DNA from: TMED8 sp038125725
GTDB lineage: Bacteria; Pseudomonadota; Alphaproteobacteria; Rhodospirillales; Casp-alpha2
Assembly: GCA_038125725.1 (NCBI GenBank)
Contig: JAYPEK010000069.1
Location: forward strand, 1 to 16,963
Direction: 5' to 3'
DNA length: 16,963 nt
The notes below the pieces were generated by a model. That model ran no database searches and was not told the origin of the DNA. It saw only the letters and a program-made list of their open reading frames with translations. A program made the position numbers and the translations under genes. Position 1 is the stretch's first letter; each line of letters begins with the position of its first letter. Of this stretch, positions 1-7,177 are shown piece after piece.

Positions 1-8
1 ATCCTCCG

Positions 9-482
9 TTAGAATACAGGCTCAGGCGTCCCAAATGTTTTGATGACGGACACGGTAAGACGATAGAGATGATCTTCGATGAAGATGCCGACCGGTTGCC
101 CTGTCTCCAGCGCTTTTTTGTCATGCTCATCGACGGGCGGTTCAATCTCGTTCGAGCCTCGGCGTTTCTGATAGGCCAGAACCTTCGGTCCCATGACCAG
201 CCAGATGTCCATGTTCGTCAAGACTCTGGAGTACCCGGCCATTGCCGAGTTCAAGACTTCAATAACCGGATTGTTATCCTCGGAATGGCCTCGGTGGATC
301 ATCGACTGGGTATGGATCGTCTCCAGCGCACCGAGCACCCGCACCGCCTTGTCGTGGATCTGATCGTGCAGTTGCTGGCGTTCCGTAACATAGACGAAAC
401 CGACGGCCACGATCAGGCCCGCCAGCAGAATGGCGGAAATCGACAGTGCCGCCATCTGACCCAATTTCGGTTGTCCGAACAT
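9..482 (-). CDS. Membrane-anchored sensor-domain protein, short, possibly truncated
   Basis: 157 residues. One hydrophobic segment at about residues 9-31 is followed by an extracytoplasmic-looking stretch with the run ALETIHTQSM and a later WLVMGPKVLAYQK. From memory, these resemble the N-terminal sensing domain of alphaproteobacterial membrane-bound signalling proteins (DUF3365/Tll0287-like), which normally continue into a haem-type CxxCH segment and PAS, GGDEF or kinase modules. Here the frame ends after GTPEPVF with TAA, before any CxxCH. The start has AAGGG four bases upstream. Beyond the stop, the last bases at the window edge read CGGAGGAT on the minus strand, a good Shine-Dalgarno for a gene just off the window. 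It may therefore be a complete sensor-only subunit or a frameshifted larger sensor. Function is not established. Confidence 0.6.
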   Translation of the reverse strand: MFGQPKLGQMAALSISAILLAGLIVAVGFVYVTERQQLHDQIHDKAVRVLGALETIHTQSMIHRGHSEDNNPVIEVLNSAMAGYSRVLTNMDIWLVMGPKVLAYQKRRGSNEIEPPVDEHDKKALETGQPVGIFIEDHLYRLTVSVIKTFGTPEPVF

Positions 483-515
483 GAAACCCTTTCGCCCCGC
501 ACTGCGCGGGTCGTC

Positions 516-521
516 ATTATA
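516..521 (-). promoter_or_regulatory. Candidate -10 box (TATAAT) for the sensor gene
   Basis: A perfect TATAAT on the minus strand lies 34 bases before the sensor start. No good -35 hexamer sits 16-18 bases upstream. Instead an 11-bp perfect palindrome, CCTCTCAGAGG (535-545), lies there, so activator-dependent use is possible. A 5-bp hairpin (496-510) falls in the predicted leader. Only the sequence match supports this. Confidence 0.35.
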
Positions 522-590
522 TCGTTAGTCTATACCTCTCAGAGGGGAGAATTCGAGGCCTATCGTGTTTGAAATCGCCCTTTTGGCGGC

Positions 591-1826
591 TCAGGCAGTG
601 GCTGGAATCGGCCGCGTCGCCCAGATCAGGCCACCGATCAAGGCGAGGTTGCCGAGATTGAATCCAGCCCCGATCAGGAACGCCAGTTCATAGGCGCCGG
701 TGCGATCGAACACGGCGCCGCCCAGCCACGAGCCCACCGCCATGCCGAACGACGCGAACAGGATAACGGTGGCTGTGCGCCTGCCGACCTGCGCCGGTGG
801 CAGGTATTCGCGCACAATGATCGGATAGCAAGGCAGAATCCCGCCGTAGCCGAGCCCGAACAGAATGCCGACCGCATAAAGCCCGGCCAGGCTGTCGACG
901 AAAGCGAGAATGGCGAGGAACACCATCTGCGCCGACGAGAAGATGAAAATCGCCTTGAGGCCGCCGAAGCGCTTGCCCAGATAACCGACGCCGAAGAAGC
1001 TGCTGGCGGCGGCGGTTCCCAGCATCAAGGCCAGGATCTCGGCGCCGCGCGCGGCGGAGTAGCCCAGATCGCTGACGTGTGACACCAGATGCGCCAACGG
1101 CAGCGACATGGCGACGCAACAGCCGATGGCGGCGAAACAGAGCGTCACCTGCATGGTCAGCGGCGCCGGCGCGTGATGGGTCGGGGTGGCGGCCGGGCGG
1201 TCTCCGGTGCCTCCGGCGGCGCTCGGGACATGATGCACCACCGGTGGGCGCCAGCGCAGGATGAAGGCCAGCGGCAGCAGCGCCGCCAGCGCGAAGATGC
1301 CGTACCAGAATGAAGTCTCGCGCCAACCCATGCGGTCGAAGGCGGTCTGAAAGATCGGCGGCCAGACCACGCCGGCCAGCGCCTGGCCGGCACCGACCAT
1401 GCCGACCGCGCGGCTCTTGTTATCGTCGAACCAGCGGATGATGTTGGCCATCAGCGGAGAGAACAGGGTCGAGCGCCCGAACAGCCCCATCATCAGGCCA
1501 TAGATGAAATAAAGCTGCCATTCGTTGGTCAGCATGCTCGCCAACAGCGCGCCGCCACCGACCATGGTGGCGCCGATGAAAGCCGGCGGTCCCATGCCGC
1601 GGCGGTCGAGCACCCAGCCCATGAAGATGCCGCCGACACCGCCACCGAAATACTGCAGCGAATAGGCCAGCGACGGCACCGCGCGCGGCCAGCCGAATTC
1701 GGCGGCGATGGGTTTCAATGCGACGACGACGAAATAGACGCTGCCGGTGCCGATGGTCATGAACAGGAGCGACGCCGCCAGCACGGCATTGCGCCGCCAG
1801 GGCGCCGGCGCTCCGTCGGCCGGCAT
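591..1826 (-). CDS. MFS transporter, monocarboxylate/OFA-like
   Basis: 411 residues with about twelve hydrophobic segments in two halves. These are separated by a hydrophilic His/Pro/Ala-rich loop near residues 200-222 (VVHHVPSAAGG and following). The loop between segments 2 and 3 carries the MFS signature GWVLDRRG. The N-terminal FGWPRAVPSLAYSLQ resembles transporters of small carboxylic acids (MCT/OFA type). The ATG at 1826 is preferred: it lies two bases after the VOC stop (TGA-CC-ATG), so translation is probably coupled; an in-frame TTG at 1832 is the alternative. It is the last gene of the leftward acyl-CoA operon, so uptake of the acid activated by the neighbouring ligase is the natural inference. 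The exact substrate cannot be read from sequence. Confidence 0.85.
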   Translation of the reverse strand: MPADGAPAPWRRNAVLAASLLFMTIGTGSVYFVVVALKPIAAEFGWPRAVPSLAYSLQYFGGGVGGIFMGWVLDRRGMGPPAFIGATMVGGGALLASMLTNEWQLYFIYGLMMGLFGRSTLFSPLMANIIRWFDDNKSRAVGMVGAGQALAGVVWPPIFQTAFDRMGWRETSFWYGIFALAALLPLAFILRWRPPVVHHVPSAAGGTGDRPAATPTHHAPAPLTMQVTLCFAAIGCCVAMSLPLAHLVSHVSDLGYSAARGAEILALMLGTAAASSFFGVGYLGKRFGGLKAIFIFSSAQMVFLAILAFVDSLAGLYAVGILFGLGYGGILPCYPIIVREYLPPAQVGRRTATVILFASFGMAVGSWLGGAVFDRTGAYELAFLIGAGFNLGNLALIGGLIWATRPIPATA

Positions 1827-1828
1827 GG

Positions 1829-2653
1829 TCAATCGACGAACTCGATCAGGGCGTCGAAGGGCTCGATGCGGACCAGGGTCCGGTCGTTTTCTATCCGGCT
1901 GATGATACCTTCGATGCCGGCGGCCAGGGGCTTGTTCAAGCTGTCGCGATCATTGCTCCGGAACACCAGCGCGCCGAAGATGGCGGCGCGGCCGTTCATC
2001 CCGGAAGCCAACTCCCCGTAGCGCGCCGCATAGGCCGCCGGCGACAGCACCGTCACCCGGCCACCCTCGAAGGCGACCCGGCCGTTCTCGGCCTCGCCGG
2101 CGAGCAGCTTGGCGAAGTTTTCGGCCTCTGCATCGGGGGTTTCGCTGACGGCGACGAATTCCGGGATCGCCACCGTACCGTTGTCGTGTGCCTGCCATTC
2201 CGGCCGCCACACCAGTTCCGGCGTGCCGTGTTCGCAGAAATAGACCCGGCCGGCCGGAAACACGTCCGGGCGCACGGTGACGGTGCGGAACTTGGCGTCC
2301 TTGGTCTCGCCATCCAGATCGACCGGGCGCGAGAAGGCCCTTGGCGGATCGCCGGCCATGCCGACGGACTGAAGGTGCGCATAGGTGGCGTCGGCGTCGG
2401 TGGTCTTGAACACCAGACCGTTGATGCCGACCGGCGCGTTCGACAGGTCGGGGCGCTGGTGCGCGCCCTCCGCCGGCAGGCCCAACAGCTCCAGATAATC
2501 CGTGCCGAACATCATCAGGTGGTTGTGCGACCCGGTGGAATGATAGCCGCGCTCCGTCAGGGTGAAGCCGAGCGCGCCGAACAGCGCCTCGGCGGTGTCC
2601 ATGCCGGCTCGCACGTTGATGACCGTATGGTCCAGTTGATTGGCGGACGTCAT
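1829..2653 (-). CDS. VOC-superfamily protein (glyoxalase-like, Glyoxalase_3 type)
   Basis: 274 residues. The N-terminal beta-alpha-beta-beta unit begins LDHTVINV and continues to DYLELLGL. The middle segment YFCEHGTPELVWR closes a metal site. Candidate metal ligands are His9, Glu55, His142 and Glu146, the usual spacing for vicinal-oxygen-chelate enzymes. The C-terminal third is a second, degenerate unit. VOC proteins include glyoxalases, dioxygenases, epimerases such as methylmalonyl-CoA epimerase, and lyases; this one resembles the uncharacterised Glyoxalase_3 group. Its place beside a B12 acyl-CoA mutase makes an epimerase-like or hydroxy/keto-acid role attractive, but that is inference. 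The ATG has GGGGAG upstream. It lies 17 bases after the thioesterase and abuts the MFS gene. Confidence 0.8.
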   Translation of the reverse strand: MTSANQLDHTVINVRAGMDTAEALFGALGFTLTERGYHSTGSHNHLMMFGTDYLELLGLPAEGAHQRPDLSNAPVGINGLVFKTTDADATYAHLQSVGMAGDPPRAFSRPVDLDGETKDAKFRTVTVRPDVFPAGRVYFCEHGTPELVWRPEWQAHDNGTVAIPEFVAVSETPDAEAENFAKLLAGEAENGRVAFEGGRVTVLSPAAYAARYGELASGMNGRAAIFGALVFRSNDRDSLNKPLAAGIEGIISRIENDRTLVRIEPFDALIEFVD

Positions 2654-2670
2654 GGCAATACTCCCCTTCC

Positions 2671-3105
2671 CTAGCCGGCGATCGGCACGTAGGTGCCGCG
2701 CCCGACGGCAACCAGCGCGCCGTCCTCGTTGGAGACATCGATATCGACGACGCAGGCCGAACGCCCGCGCCGGCGCACCCGCGCGACGCCGATCACCGCG
2801 TCGCCGACGGCCGGCTTCAGGTAATCGATACGCAGGTTCATGGTCGGCACGCCGCCGCCGACCATCATGCCGATGGCGAAGTCACCGACGATGTCGATGA
2901 GCGCGGCCAACGGTCCGCCGTGAAACTGCTTGGTGCCGGGCCGGCGTTCCATGGTCGGGCCCTGAGGCATGCGGATGGTGATTTCCTGGTTGTCGTAGTC
3001 GAGGGTCTGGATTTCCAGGTTCAACGACGAAATGAAGGGCGAGAGATCGAAGATCGCCTGCATGGCCGCCTTGTCCAGGCGTTCGGGTTCTTGTTTGTCA
3101 CTCAC
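2671..3105 (-). CDS. PaaI-family hotdog thioesterase
   Basis: 144 residues, the usual size for a single hotdog domain. The signature FHGGPLAALID (residues 61-71) contains the His-Gly-Gly turn on the central helix and Asp71 at the position of the catalytic acid of PaaI-type acyl-CoA thioesterases. The central strand is PTMNLRIDYLKPA. The start codon is GTG with AGGAG eight bases upstream, which decides the start. It lies between the MDR oxidoreductase and the VOC gene with 17-base gaps on each side, clearly in one operon. Its likely job is to release CoA from stalled or dead-end acyl-CoA intermediates of this pathway. The chain-type preference is unknown. Confidence 0.85.
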   Translation of the reverse strand: MSDKQEPERLDKAAMQAIFDLSPFISSLNLEIQTLDYDNQEITIRMPQGPTMERRPGTKQFHGGPLAALIDIVGDFAIGMMVGGGVPTMNLRIDYLKPAVGDAVIGVARVRRRGRSACVVDIDVSNEDGALVAVGRGTYVPIAG

Positions 3106-3122
3106 GTGTTCAGCTCCTCGCT

Positions 3123-4133
3123 TCAGGGTTTAACGATGACCTTGCCGAAGACCTCGCGATCCTCGATCAAACGAAAGGCCTCGTTGACCTCTTCCAGCGG
3201 CAGCTCCTTGTCGACGATGGGATTGAGCTCGCCCTTCGAGACCATCTCGATCAGCGCTTCCAGTTCCGGTCGCAGCCAGCCGTTGGCGCCCAGCACCTGC
3301 AGTTCGAACGACCAGATGTAGCGAAGATCCTCGACCGGATCGAAGCCCGCCGTGGCGCCGCAGGTCAATACCTTGCCGCCGCGCTGCAGGCACTTAAGGC
3401 CGGTCACCCAGGTGTCCCCGCCGGTGAAGTTGACGACCACGTGGACGCCCTTCTCCCAGCGCCGGCGATGCGGCTTGCCGTACTGCTCATAGACCCACTT
3501 GTGGAATTCCTGTTCCAGGTAGTTGATGCCGTGATCGGCGCCGATCCCGGCCAGCCGGTCGAGCTTTTCCTGGGAAGAAGCGCAGGCGATGACCTCGCAG
3601 CCGCGCGCCTTGGCCAGCATCACCGCGCAGGTGCCGACACCGCCCGACGCGCCCAGGATCAGCACCCGGTTGCCGGCCTCAACGTTGCCGATGGTGTACA
3701 TCATCCTGTACGCCGTTCCGTAGGCCACCGGCAGGCAGGCGGCCTGCTCGTAAGTGACGTTGTCGGGCAGCGCCACCAGGTGGTGCGTCGGTACCTTGGT
3801 GTATTCAGCCAAGCCGCCGTGCCACATCTCACCCATCAGGCCGCCGCCACCGACCCGGTCGACCGGATCGCAGAGCACGCGCTGGCCGACTTTCCAGTCG
3901 GTGACGTCGGAACCGACCTCGACGATCTCGCCGGCGAAATCGAGACCCATGATGCAGGGCATCGGCACCTTGATGCCGGGCATGCCACGGCGGGTGAAAA
4001 TGTCGTGATAGTTCAGCGACGTGGCGCCGACCTTCAAGATCACGTCTTCCGGCCCCGGCGTCGGGTCCGGGAAATTGGTCTCGATGCCGATGGAACCGGG
4101 TCCGCCGTGCTCGTGAATGACTGCTGCTTTCAT
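3123..4133 (-). CDS. Zinc-independent MDR oxidoreductase (quinone-oxidoreductase-like)
   Basis: 336 residues. The GroES-like N-terminal domain (LNYHDIFTRRGMPG, then MGLDFAGEIVEVG) is followed by a Rossmann domain with the NADPH motif GASGGVGTCAV. The catalytic-zinc Cys of alcohol dehydrogenases and the four-Cys structural-zinc lobe are absent. The enzyme is therefore of the zinc-free quinone oxidoreductase or enoyl-reductase type rather than an alcohol dehydrogenase. The ATG at 4133 (MKAAVIHEHGG) has AGAGGAAA upstream. An in-frame TTG at 4196 would overlap the ligase gene and adds residues unlike the family. Its place in the operon suggests reduction of an enoyl-CoA or enone intermediate, or removal of acryloyl-type by-products. 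This is inferred, not shown. Confidence 0.85.
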   Translation of the reverse strand: MKAAVIHEHGGPGSIGIETNFPDPTPGPEDVILKVGATSLNYHDIFTRRGMPGIKVPMPCIMGLDFAGEIVEVGSDVTDWKVGQRVLCDPVDRVGGGGLMGEMWHGGLAEYTKVPTHHLVALPDNVTYEQAACLPVAYGTAYRMMYTIGNVEAGNRVLILGASGGVGTCAVMLAKARGCEVIACASSQEKLDRLAGIGADHGINYLEQEFHKWVYEQYGKPHRRRWEKGVHVVVNFTGGDTWVTGLKCLQRGGKVLTCGATAGFDPVEDLRYIWSFELQVLGANGWLRPELEALIEMVSKGELNPIVDKELPLEEVNEAFRLIEDREVFGKVIVKP

Positions 4134-4162
4134 GGATGTCGTTTCCTCTTCGCTTCGAATTC

Positions 4163-5701
4163 TCAGCCGGCCTTGGCGTCCGGCGATTGTTCCCAAATCT
4201 GGCGCGCCCGCGCCTCCAACCCGTTCCGGTCGACCTTGCCCGGCCCCGCCAGCGGCAGGTCGTCCAGGAACGTCACCATGCGCGGATGGCGGAACGCCGG
4301 GGCGTTATCCAGCGCGTACTGTTTGACCTCTTGTTCGCTCAGCGTCTCGTCCGCCACCGGCACCACGAAGGCGACCGGCTTCATGCCCTTGATCTCGTCC
4401 GGCACCGGCACCACGCAGGCCATCTCGATCTTGGGATGCGCCACCAGCGTCGCCTCGACTTCGGCCGGATAGATGTTCTCGCCGCCGCAGTTGAACATGT
4501 CATCGACGCGGCCGACGAAGAAATAGGCGCCGGTCTCGGCATCGCGGCGGAAGACGTCACCGGACTTGTAGAGGCCGTCCTCGGAAAAGGCCTCCTTGGT
4601 TTTTTCCGGCAGGTTCAGGTATCCCGGCATGATCGCCGGCGTCAGGTGCCAGAGATCACCTTCATCGGCTTCGTTGCCGGCGCCGTCGACCAGTTTCAGG
4701 CGCACGCCCGGCGATGGCCAGCCGACCGACAAGGGCGGCGGCAGTTGGCCGGGCTTCGGGCCGAACACCACGGGGCCGGCCTCTGTCGTGCCGTAGCCGT
4801 TCATGATCGAGGCCTCGGGGAAGGCCGTCTGCACCCGCTCCCACAGTTTCGGCGATACCGGCGCCGAGCCCATGCGCACCACCTTCACCGACGTAAGATC
4901 GGCCTTCGCCGTCAGTTCCGGGTCCGAGAAACACATGGCCAGCATGGTCGGCACCGAGGTGATCCAGGTGCATTTGAAGCGTTCGATGGCATGCACGTAG
5001 CGCTCGGCGGTGAACTCCGGCAGCAAGACGATGGTCGCCCCGATACCGTAGGCGAACAGCGACACGCAGAGCGCGTTCATGTGATAGAGCGGCGCGGCCA
5101 CCAGAAGCCGGTGGAACTCGCTGTCGGGCGAGCGCTCGACCCGGAAATTATGCGCCCAGAGATGCCCCGCATGGGTCAGCGGCACGCCCTTGGGCCGGCC
5201 GGTGGAACCCGACGTATAGAGCACCATGGCGATACCATCCGGGCCCGGGTCGGCGGTCTCGAACGGACCGGGATCGAGCAGCGCCGCGTAACCATTGGGC
5301 CCCGCGTCATCGAAATCGAACACCGGCAAATCGCCAGCGACTGCGGGATCGAAGCGGTCGTCACCGATGACGGCACGGACCGAGGCGTCTTCGAGGATGA
5401 ACTTCAAAGTCTCGGCCGGGAACTTGAAGTTGGCCGGCACCGCGGTCATGCCGGCGCGCAGGATGCCCATAAAGGCGGTGATGAATTCGGCGCGGTTGGA
5501 GGACAGGATGGCGATAGCGTCACCGGGCTCGAAGCCCTTGGACAGAAGGCCGCGCGCGCAGGCGTCGGCCTGGGCGTCGAGATCGCCGTAGCTGATTTCG
5601 ATCGGCGCCGCCCAATCGCGGCAATCGATCAGCGCCAATTTTTCCGCCGCCGCCTCGGGCTGGAAGATATCGCCCAGGTTGGCGGTGTCGCGCAAAGACA
5701 T
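4163..5701 (-). CDS. AMP-forming acyl-CoA synthetase (ligase)
   Basis: 512 residues with all hallmarks of class I adenylate-forming enzymes. The phosphate-binding loop YTSGSTGRPKG is at 162-172 and the A5-type motif GYGTTEAGP at 302-310. Asp382 lies in YKSGD, the hinge and A8 region is GRVDDMFNCGGENIYP (397-412), and the C-terminal catalytic lysine is K489 in GPGKVDRN. It forms an acyl-adenylate and then the CoA thioester of a carboxylic acid. Its size fits short- or medium-chain and cyclic-acid ligases. The ATG at 5701 has a strong GGGGGAGGT upstream; the frame stays open much further upstream, but only as an out-of-frame reading of the thiolase gene. It lies 125 bases downstream of the thiolase and 29 bases before the MDR gene. 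Probably the entry step of the pathway. Confidence 0.92.
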   Translation of the reverse strand: MSLRDTANLGDIFQPEAAAEKLALIDCRDWAAPIEISYGDLDAQADACARGLLSKGFEPGDAIAILSSNRAEFITAFMGILRAGMTAVPANFKFPAETLKFILEDASVRAVIGDDRFDPAVAGDLPVFDFDDAGPNGYAALLDPGPFETADPGPDGIAMVLYTSGSTGRPKGVPLTHAGHLWAHNFRVERSPDSEFHRLLVAAPLYHMNALCVSLFAYGIGATIVLLPEFTAERYVHAIERFKCTWITSVPTMLAMCFSDPELTAKADLTSVKVVRMGSAPVSPKLWERVQTAFPEASIMNGYGTTEAGPVVFGPKPGQLPPPLSVGWPSPGVRLKLVDGAGNEADEGDLWHLTPAIMPGYLNLPEKTKEAFSEDGLYKSGDVFRRDAETGAYFFVGRVDDMFNCGGENIYPAEVEATLVAHPKIEMACVVPVPDEIKGMKPVAFVVPVADETLSEQEVKQYALDNAPAFRHPRMVTFLDDLPLAGPGKVDRNGLEARARQIWEQSPDAKAG

Positions 5702-5826
5702 CCGGAAACCTCCCCCGAAAACTCTTGGGCCCGCAGCGCGGACCGAAAGCAGATTGTGGAGAGCCCGCGCTAGAGCGTCAAGCCGGGCTGGGCGTGAATT
5801 GGGTCTTGTTTCGCCAGCCGGAACAC

Positions 5827-7029
5827 CTAGGCCCCGACACGCTCCAGCAGCACCGAAGCGCCGAGCCCGCTGCCGGCCGGCACGGTGGCACCGCCGCGCT
5901 TCAAACCGCGCTGTTTCAGGGCGATGGCCAGATGCATGGCGATGCGCAACCCCGACATGCCGACCGGATGGCCGATGCCGACGGCGCCGCCGTCGACGTT
6001 GGTGCGCGCCGCGTCCCAGCCGCCCATGCGCCGACAGGCGAGCAACTGCACGGCGAAGCCTTCGTTGCATTCGATCAGGTCGAGGTCGTCGACGCCCATT
6101 TCCGCGCGCGCCAACGATTCGTTCAGCGCATCGACGCAGGAATAGCCCATGAAATGCGGATCGCAGCCGACCAGCGCCGTCCCCGGCATCAGAATCCGCG
6201 CCATCGGGTCGCGGCCCAATTTGGCCATGCCCTCTTCCGAACAGACCAGCGCCAGCGCCGAGCCGTCGTTGATGGGGGCGGCGTTGCCGGCGGTAATCAC
6301 GCCGCCTTCCTGCACCGGCGCAATCCCAGCGAGCGACTCCTTGCTGATTTCGGGGCGCGGGCTCTCGTCGGCATCGAAGCGCTTCGTGCCGCCCTTCCGC
6401 GTCGGCACCTCGATGGCGACGATCTCGTCATCCAGACGCCCGGCCGCCATGGCATCCAACGCGCGGGTGTGCGAGACGACAGCATATTCGTCCATCTCGT
6501 CGCGGCTGACGCCGTCCTCCCTGGCGTGGTGTTCCGCCACATCGATCATGTACCAGGGATCGCCCCACATCTTCGAACCGGCCAGGGTGCATTCGCGCAG
6601 CGTGTCGATGAACTCAGCATGTTCCAGCCGGTGGCCCCAGCGCGACCCCGGCACCATGTGCGGCGCGTTCGACATCGATTCCATGCCGGCCACCAGAATT
6701 ACCTCGGCCTCGCCCAACGCCACCGACTGCGCCGCCTGGATCAGCGCAGCCATGGATGAGCAGCACTGCATGTTGACCGTATAGGCCGGCACCTTGTCCG
6801 GTATCCCCAGGTTGAGCGCCAGGATGCGGGCCGGGTTCGATTCGGTCATGTCCTGCAAAACCATGCCGCCGATCACCAGGTCCACGTCTTCGGGTTTGAT
6901 GCCGCCATCGGCAAACAGGGCCTTGCCGACCTGGGTCGCGGTCTCGGTGGCGCGCAGCGGCTTCAGACTGCCGCCGAAAGACCCGATGGGGCTGCGTTTG
7001 GCATGGGCGAGATAGGCAGTGGCGGGCAT
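5827..7029 (-). CDS. Thiolase-family protein lacking the second catalytic Cys
   Basis: 400 residues, full length for a thiolase. The nucleophile region is VNMQCCSSM with Cys89 at the canonical position. NEGFAVQ (322-328) replaces NEAFA, and GIGHPVGMSG supplies His354. The usual C-terminal CxGGGxG, whose Cys is the acid/base for thiolysis, reads VPAGSGLG here, with Pro384 aligned to the Cys. The nucleotides read cleanly, so this is not a local frameshift. Cys-His-Asn without the second Cys resembles condensing enzymes more than degradative thiolases. The ATG at 7029 is preferred for its GGAAGA upstream; an ATG at 7047 adds six residues and has no clear ribosome site. It is first in the leftward operon, transcribed from the shared divergent control region. 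Confidence 0.88.
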   Translation of the reverse strand: MPATAYLAHAKRSPIGSFGGSLKPLRATETATQVGKALFADGGIKPEDVDLVIGGMVLQDMTESNPARILALNLGIPDKVPAYTVNMQCCSSMAALIQAAQSVALGEAEVILVAGMESMSNAPHMVPGSRWGHRLEHAEFIDTLRECTLAGSKMWGDPWYMIDVAEHHAREDGVSRDEMDEYAVVSHTRALDAMAAGRLDDEIVAIEVPTRKGGTKRFDADESPRPEISKESLAGIAPVQEGGVITAGNAAPINDGSALALVCSEEGMAKLGRDPMARILMPGTALVGCDPHFMGYSCVDALNESLARAEMGVDDLDLIECNEGFAVQLLACRRMGGWDAARTNVDGGAVGIGHPVGMSGLRIAMHLAIALKQRGLKRGGATVPAGSGLGASVLLERVGA

Positions 7030-7052
7030 GGCGGCTCTTCCATCCATAAAAA

Positions 7053-7068
7053 CAGAACGATTGTTCGG
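7053..7068. promoter_or_regulatory. Imperfect palindrome, candidate TetR operator 1
   Basis: CAGAACGATTGTTCGG pairs at six of eight positions around its centre. On the other strand it reads CCGAACAATCGTTCTG, sharing the core CGAACAAT-Y-G-N-TC with the palindrome at 7139-7156. It lies at the predicted transcription start of the thiolase operon. The regulator at 10270-10890 is the obvious candidate ligand, by inference. Confidence 0.45.
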
Positions 7069-7079
7069 TAAAATACACC

Positions 7080-7095
7080 GAATCGATATCAATTC
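7080..7095. promoter_or_regulatory. Near-perfect palindrome, candidate operator 2
   Basis: GAATCGATATCAATTC pairs at seven of eight positions per arm. It lies between the -35 and -10 hexamers proposed for the thiolase operon. It differs from the other two palindromes, so it could be a separate regulator's site or a weaker one. Confidence 0.4.
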
Positions 7096-7097
7096 AA
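7092..7097 (-). promoter_or_regulatory. Candidate -35 of the thiolase-operon promoter
   Basis: On the minus strand, TTGAAT (7092-7097) is followed after 16 bases by TATTTT (7070-7075). Each hexamer matches the sigma-70 consensus at four of six positions. The predicted start is near 7063, 34 bases before the preferred thiolase ATG. One palindrome (7080-7095) fills the spacer and another (7053-7068) covers the predicted start, a geometry expected for repression. Confidence 0.4.
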
Positions 7098-7110
7098 CAT
7101 ATTTATGCGA

Positions 7111-7139
7111 TTGACGCTGAACGGAAACGCATTTAGAAA
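7111..7139 (+). promoter_or_regulatory. Candidate promoter of the mutase operon
   Basis: TTGACG (7111-7116) and TAGAAA (7134-7139) are separated by 17 bases, giving five of six and four of six matches to the sigma-70 consensus. The predicted start is near 7146, 32 bases before the mutase ATG. It falls inside the palindrome at 7139-7156. The leader is too short for a cobalamin riboswitch. Confidence 0.45.
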
Positions 7140-7156
7140 TCGAACAATTGATCGGT
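7139..7156. promoter_or_regulatory. Imperfect palindrome, candidate TetR operator 3
   Basis: ATCGAACAATTGATCGGT pairs at seven of nine positions around the central CAATTG. It shares the CGAACAAT half with the palindrome at 7053-7068 on the opposite strand. It overlaps the end of the mutase -10 box and the predicted start point, where a bound repressor would block the rightward operon. Confidence 0.45.
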
Positions 7157-7177
7157 TTTTGATTTTGGGGAGGAAGC

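Noticed and set aside
561..590. A terminator after the MFS gene (minus strand).
   Set aside because: Only a four-base-pair CGCC/GGCG stem with a poor T-run could be drawn.
4136..5773. A 545-codon open frame on the plus strand opposite the acyl-CoA ligase.
   Set aside because: Same reason: it mirrors the ligase codons and shows no domain.
7030..7177. A cobalamin riboswitch for the B12-dependent operon.
   Set aside because: The space between the two start codons is too short for the usual structure of about 200 bases, and no B12-box-like sequence was seen.
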